In this document: positions 4,058 through 6,371 of the stretch, in pieces | How the letters are laid out: every line of letters starts with the position of its first letter | Numbering within the stretch: the stretch's first letter is position 1 | NCBI GenBank assembly: GCA_028689195.1 | Contig: JAQTWR010000162.1 | Span: 1 to 6,371, forward strand | Source of the DNA: Anaerolineales bacterium | Lineage (GTDB): Bacteria > Chloroflexota > Anaerolineae > Anaerolineales > Villigracilaceae | Length of the DNA stretch: 6,371 bases | Direction of reading: 5' to 3' | Position numbers and translations under genes: made by a program | The notes under the pieces: generated by a model | What the model was told of the DNA's origin: nothing | Seen by the model: the letters and a program-made list of their open reading frames with translations, nothing else | Databases searched by the model: none

Positions 4058-6103
4058 TTAGATTTTTATCCGCTCGATCTTGAACGGCGTTTCGTCGGGA
4101 TTGATTTTTTCGTCAAATTCGCGCGCGGCAAGATGCCCCGCGAACACGGCTTGCGCAATGATGTTCGGCGCTTCGGCGTCGCCGATGATTCTCAATGATT
4201 TGAGTTTGCCTTCGGCGAGCGCGGGCTTTAGTTCGTGATAAAGCGCGTCGTTGGGAATTCTATCGGTGACGAGGACGATTGCGTCGCAGGCGAGAGTCGT
4301 TTCGGCGGAGGTGAGCGTATGAACGACAGTCGCCGTATCGCGCGCGTGAGCCGCGAGCGCGTGGTCGGGGAGCAGGGTCACATTCAATTTCAGCAAACGC
4401 TTGTAGATGCGAGTCCGTTCGAGGGTGTAGCCCGTCCAATAAGAAATCATCGGCGCGGGAGTCGTCAAGGTCACGTCGCAGCCGTTCTCGGCGAGCAGTT
4501 CCGCGAGAACGCCGCCCATGTAGTAATGATCGTCGTCGTAAATTAAAACTTTGCCCGATGGAAGGTTGTTGTTCATTAAATCATCGGGCGTGAAAATTTT
4601 TGCGCCGCCAATGATTGCGCGCGGAATGGTACGTCCCATGCCGTCGCGCCGCCAGAAAGCGCCCGTCGCCAAAATCACATGCGGCGCGCCCGCTTCCAAA
4701 ATATCTTTCGCGGTCATCGGGCTGGATGGATAAAAATAAACATTGTCCAATTTTTCGATTTGCGTCAATCGCCAATCCATCACGCGCCGCCATTCGTTGA
4801 GGTTGGGCAGCGCTGATTCCATTGCCACGCGCCCGCCGGCTTCGCGCTTCGCGTCGGTGAGGATGACGTGATACCCGCGCTGACCTAAGGCGCGCGCGGC
4901 TTCCAATCCCGCAGGTCCTGCGCCCACGATGAGAATCTCGTCATCGGATTTTTTCGGCGCGATGGATTCAGGATGCCAGCCGCGCCGCCATTCTTCGCCC
5001 ATCGTCGGGTTTTGCGTGCAGCGGATGGGAACGTAACGCGTATCGCCTGAGACGCAAATATTGCAGCCGATACATTCGCGGATGTCTTCGTGTTTGCCCG
5101 CTTTGATTTTGTTCGGCAAAAACGGATCGGCAATCGAAGGTCGCGCCGCGCCGATCATATCCATCACGCCGCGCTCGATGGCGGAGACCATCGAATCGGG
5201 CGAGGTGTAACGTCCCACGGCGACGACGGGCTTGGTGGTCAACTTCTTTACAAAGGAAATATATTTTTCCTGATTGCCTTCTTTTTCAAAACGCGACGTG
5301 GTCGAATCGTTTGACCAGTTGCTGACGTTCACATCCCATAAATCGGGAAGTTCGGCAAGCATACCAACGATGTCGCGCGCTTCGCCGTCAAATTGCATTC
5401 CGTGTACGCCGAGCAATTCATCCACCGCAAAACGTACGGCAACCGCGCAAGTATCGCCGACGGCTTCTTTTGTGTCTTCGATTATCTCGCGGAAGAAACG
5501 CACGCGGTTAACCAGCGAGCCGCCGTATTCGTCGCTGCGGTCGTTGTCTTTTGAAAGGAAGTGAAACGCCATCGCCAGATTATGTCCCGCGTAGCAATAG
5601 ATTAAATCAAAGCCCGCCTTCTTCGCGCGGATTGCGGCGTTGCGATGCCATGTGCGAAGTTGCTTGATATCGTCCTTTGAAGCGGCGCGGCTTTGCCCCG
5701 GTTCATATCCGCTGCCGCCGATGATTCCGCGCGAACGAAGATCAAGCGGCGCGGCGCGCGAATATAAATTTGCCGCGTCGTGTCCGTTGTAGGTGAGTTC
5801 CACGCCAGCCAGCGCGCCGTGTTTGTGAACGGCTTCGGTCATCAACTGCCACGCGGGGATGTCGTCGTCGTTCCATAAACGCCCTTCAAAATATGGGGAA
5901 AGATCGCTGGTGTGATGGATTTCCGTTTCTTCGGTGCAGACCACGCCCCAGCCGCCTTCGGCTTTCATGCCGCGCATCGCAGACATGCCTTGCGGCATCC
6001 GCCAGCCAAATCCGTTGCAATGCGGCGCTTGATAAAAACGATTCGGCGCGGTGACGGGACCAAGTTTGACGGGCTGGAAGAGAATATCGTAACGGGAGGG
6101 CAT
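4058..6103 (-). CDS. Trimethylamine/histamine dehydrogenase-like iron-sulfur flavoprotein
   Basis: This is a soluble old-yellow-enzyme-type oxidoreductase of 681 residues. The TIM barrel (about 1-340) is followed by a 4Fe-4S cluster loop and a glutathione-reductase-like nucleotide-binding half (about 388-665). Compared with my memory of trimethylamine dehydrogenase (TMADH), the following are kept: Cys29 in RFYQAPHC (site of the covalent 6-S-cysteinyl FMN), Tyr171 and His174, Arg224, Trp263 and Asp266. The cluster ligands Cys344, 347, 350 and 362 are kept too, as is the signature CTQNPTMGEEWRRGWHPE. GAGPAG (394-399) starts the ADP/FAD fold, and Asp417 ends its second strand. Family members oxidatively demethylate or deaminate amines and pass electrons to an electron-transfer flavoprotein. 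Two of the three TMADH aromatic-bowl positions differ (Glu59 for Tyr60, Asp354 for Trp355), so the substrate is probably not trimethylamine. An amine with a second polar group is possible. The start at 6103 has AAGGAA 5 nt upstream; an ATG at 6178 lies in a repeat. FadH-like dienoyl-CoA reductases are the main alternative, but match less well. Confidence 0.88.
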   Translation of the reverse strand: MPSRYDILFQPVKLGPVTAPNRFYQAPHCNGFGWRMPQGMSAMRGMKAEGGWGVVCTEETEIHHTSDLSPYFEGRLWNDDDIPAWQLMTEAVHKHGALAGVELTYNGHDAANLYSRAAPLDLRSRGIIGGSGYEPGQSRAASKDDIKQLRTWHRNAAIRAKKAGFDLIYCYAGHNLAMAFHFLSKDNDRSDEYGGSLVNRVRFFREIIEDTKEAVGDTCAVAVRFAVDELLGVHGMQFDGEARDIVGMLAELPDLWDVNVSNWSNDSTTSRFEKEGNQEKYISFVKKLTTKPVVAVGRYTSPDSMVSAIERGVMDMIGAARPSIADPFLPNKIKAGKHEDIRECIGCNICVSGDTRYVPIRCTQNPTMGEEWRRGWHPESIAPKKSDDEILIVGAGPAGLEAARALGQRGYHVILTDAKREAGGRVAMESALPNLNEWRRVMDWRLTQIEKLDNVYFYPSSPMTAKDILEAGAPHVILATGAFWRRDGMGRTIPRAIIGGAKIFTPDDLMNNNLPSGKVLIYDDDHYYMGGVLAELLAENGCDVTLTTPAPMISYWTGYTLERTRIYKRLLKLNVTLLPDHALAAHARDTATVVHTLTSAETTLACDAIVLVTDRIPNDALYHELKPALAEGKLKSLRIIGDAEAPNIIAQAVFAGHLAAREFDEKINPDETPFKIERIKI

Positions 6104-6108
6104 GTGAA

Positions 6109-6114
6109 TTCCTT
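6109..6114 (-). promoter_or_regulatory. Ribosome-binding site of the flavoprotein gene (decides start)
   Basis: AAGGAA on the minus strand, 5 nt before the ATG at 6103. It places the start at MPSRYDILF, which aligns with the N-terminus of mature trimethylamine dehydrogenase. The longer reading from 6178 would add 25 residues encoded partly by an inverted repeat. Confidence 0.75.
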
Positions 6115-6144
6115 GTATATTTTGAAAGATGATGGCAGACCTAA

Positions 6145-6205
6145 ACGAAGGACCGAGGACGGAGCACAGACGGTTCACTGCGGTCTATCGTCCTTTGTCC
6201 TTCGT
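6145..6205. repeat. Imperfect inverted repeat in the gap before the flavoprotein gene
   Basis: The arm acgaaggaccgaggac (6145-6160) and the arm gtcctttgtccttcgt (6190-6205) are complementary at 14 of 16 positions. The interior (near agacgg and cggtct) has further partial complementarity. Each arm is itself a tandem of a gaaggac/gaggac-like unit. The element starts 3 nt past the stop codon of the upstream gene. It lacks a U-tract, so it is a weak candidate as a terminator. It may be a dispersed palindromic element. Confidence 0.6.
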
Positions 6206-6208
6206 CAT

Positions 6209-6371
6209 TTACGAACAATTTGGCAGATCGGGAAAAAATTTTGCGGAGTACGTTCCCATCAGCGCTTGATTTTGCGCGGAGAAAACCATCATGGTGGCGA
6301 TGACGCGCGTGGCAGAGTCGCTTTGCGCCCAGTAGTTGATGACATATTCCGCGCCCGCGTATTGAGATTTG
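6209..6371 (-). CDS. C-terminal tail of an unidentified protein (5' end outside window)
   Basis: An open frame enters from the right edge and ends at TAA (6211-6209), giving 53 codons before the stop. The visible peptide begins KSQYAGAEYVINYWAQSDS and ends KFFPDLPNCS. Its middle has ATRVIATMMVFSAQNQALMG, a mildly hydrophobic, probably helical stretch. I do not recognise the family and give no function. Reasons to accept it as real: the reading frame has codon use like its neighbours, it lies on the same strand, and it ends just before a repeat-containing gap as genes here do. The downstream flavoprotein gene starts 105 nt later; whether the two are cotranscribed is unclear. Confidence 0.6.
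   Translation of the reverse strand, partial: KSQYAGAEYVINYWAQSDSATRVIATMMVFSAQNQALMGTYSAKFFPDLPNCS

Noticed and set aside
6104..6144. Promoter for the flavoprotein gene using the AT-rich AAAATATAC stretch
   Set aside because: A -10 box there would put the transcription start at or beyond the ribosome-binding site, and no fitting -35 box is seen.
6104..6178. Upstream ATG at 6178 as start of the flavoprotein gene
   Set aside because: It has no ribosome-binding site and would translate part of the inverted repeat at 6145-6205. The ATG at 6103 has AAGGAA at proper spacing and matches the family N-terminus.

Overview
The window looks like chromosomal DNA from a bacterium of the Chloroflexota, probably an Anaerolineae-type lineage. 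The hints are indirect: a lipoprotein-type B12-binding protein with a Pro/Ala/Thr-rich linker, GC-leaning codons, and short palindromic elements in nearly every intergenic gap. No rRNA or tRNA gene is present to confirm this. Every supportable gene lies on the minus strand, so transcription runs from the right end of the window to the left.

From right to left: (1) 6371-6209 is the C-terminal tail of a protein I cannot identify, followed by a gap holding an imperfect inverted repeat (6145-6205). (2) 6103-4058 encodes a 681-residue iron-sulfur flavoprotein of the trimethylamine dehydrogenase / histamine dehydrogenase group. It has the cysteine for covalent FMN, the 4Fe-4S cysteines and a dinucleotide-fold half. 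Its substrate pocket differs from true trimethylamine dehydrogenase. (3) 4047-2902, only 10 nt further on, encodes a polytopic membrane protein resembling GT87/DUF2029 glycosyltransferases. (4) 2943-2578 is a regulatory region: a strong sigma-70-like promoter inside the 3' end of the preceding gene, a cobalamin riboswitch aptamer, a plausible antiterminator/terminator pair and a double palindrome. (5) 2577-1 is the controlled transport/adenosylation operon: btuF-like lipoprotein, btuC-like permease, and a cobO/btuR-type cob(I)alamin adenosyltransferase cut by the left edge.

The left half forms a coherent B12 salvage unit. BtuF captures corrinoid outside the membrane, BtuC carries it across, and the adenosyltransferase converts it to coenzyme B12, with the riboswitch expected to reduce expression when the coenzyme is abundant. 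The ATPase (BtuD) needed to drive BtuC is not in the window; it may lie beyond the left edge or elsewhere. The right half (flavoprotein plus membrane glycosyltransferase-like protein) has no evident functional tie to B12.

I found no CRISPR array, insertion sequence, tRNA or phage gene. I do not see a clearly new multi-gene system. The features most worth a second look are the repeat-built arm inside the riboswitch, the altered pocket of the flavoprotein, and the recurring palindromes in the intergenic gaps.
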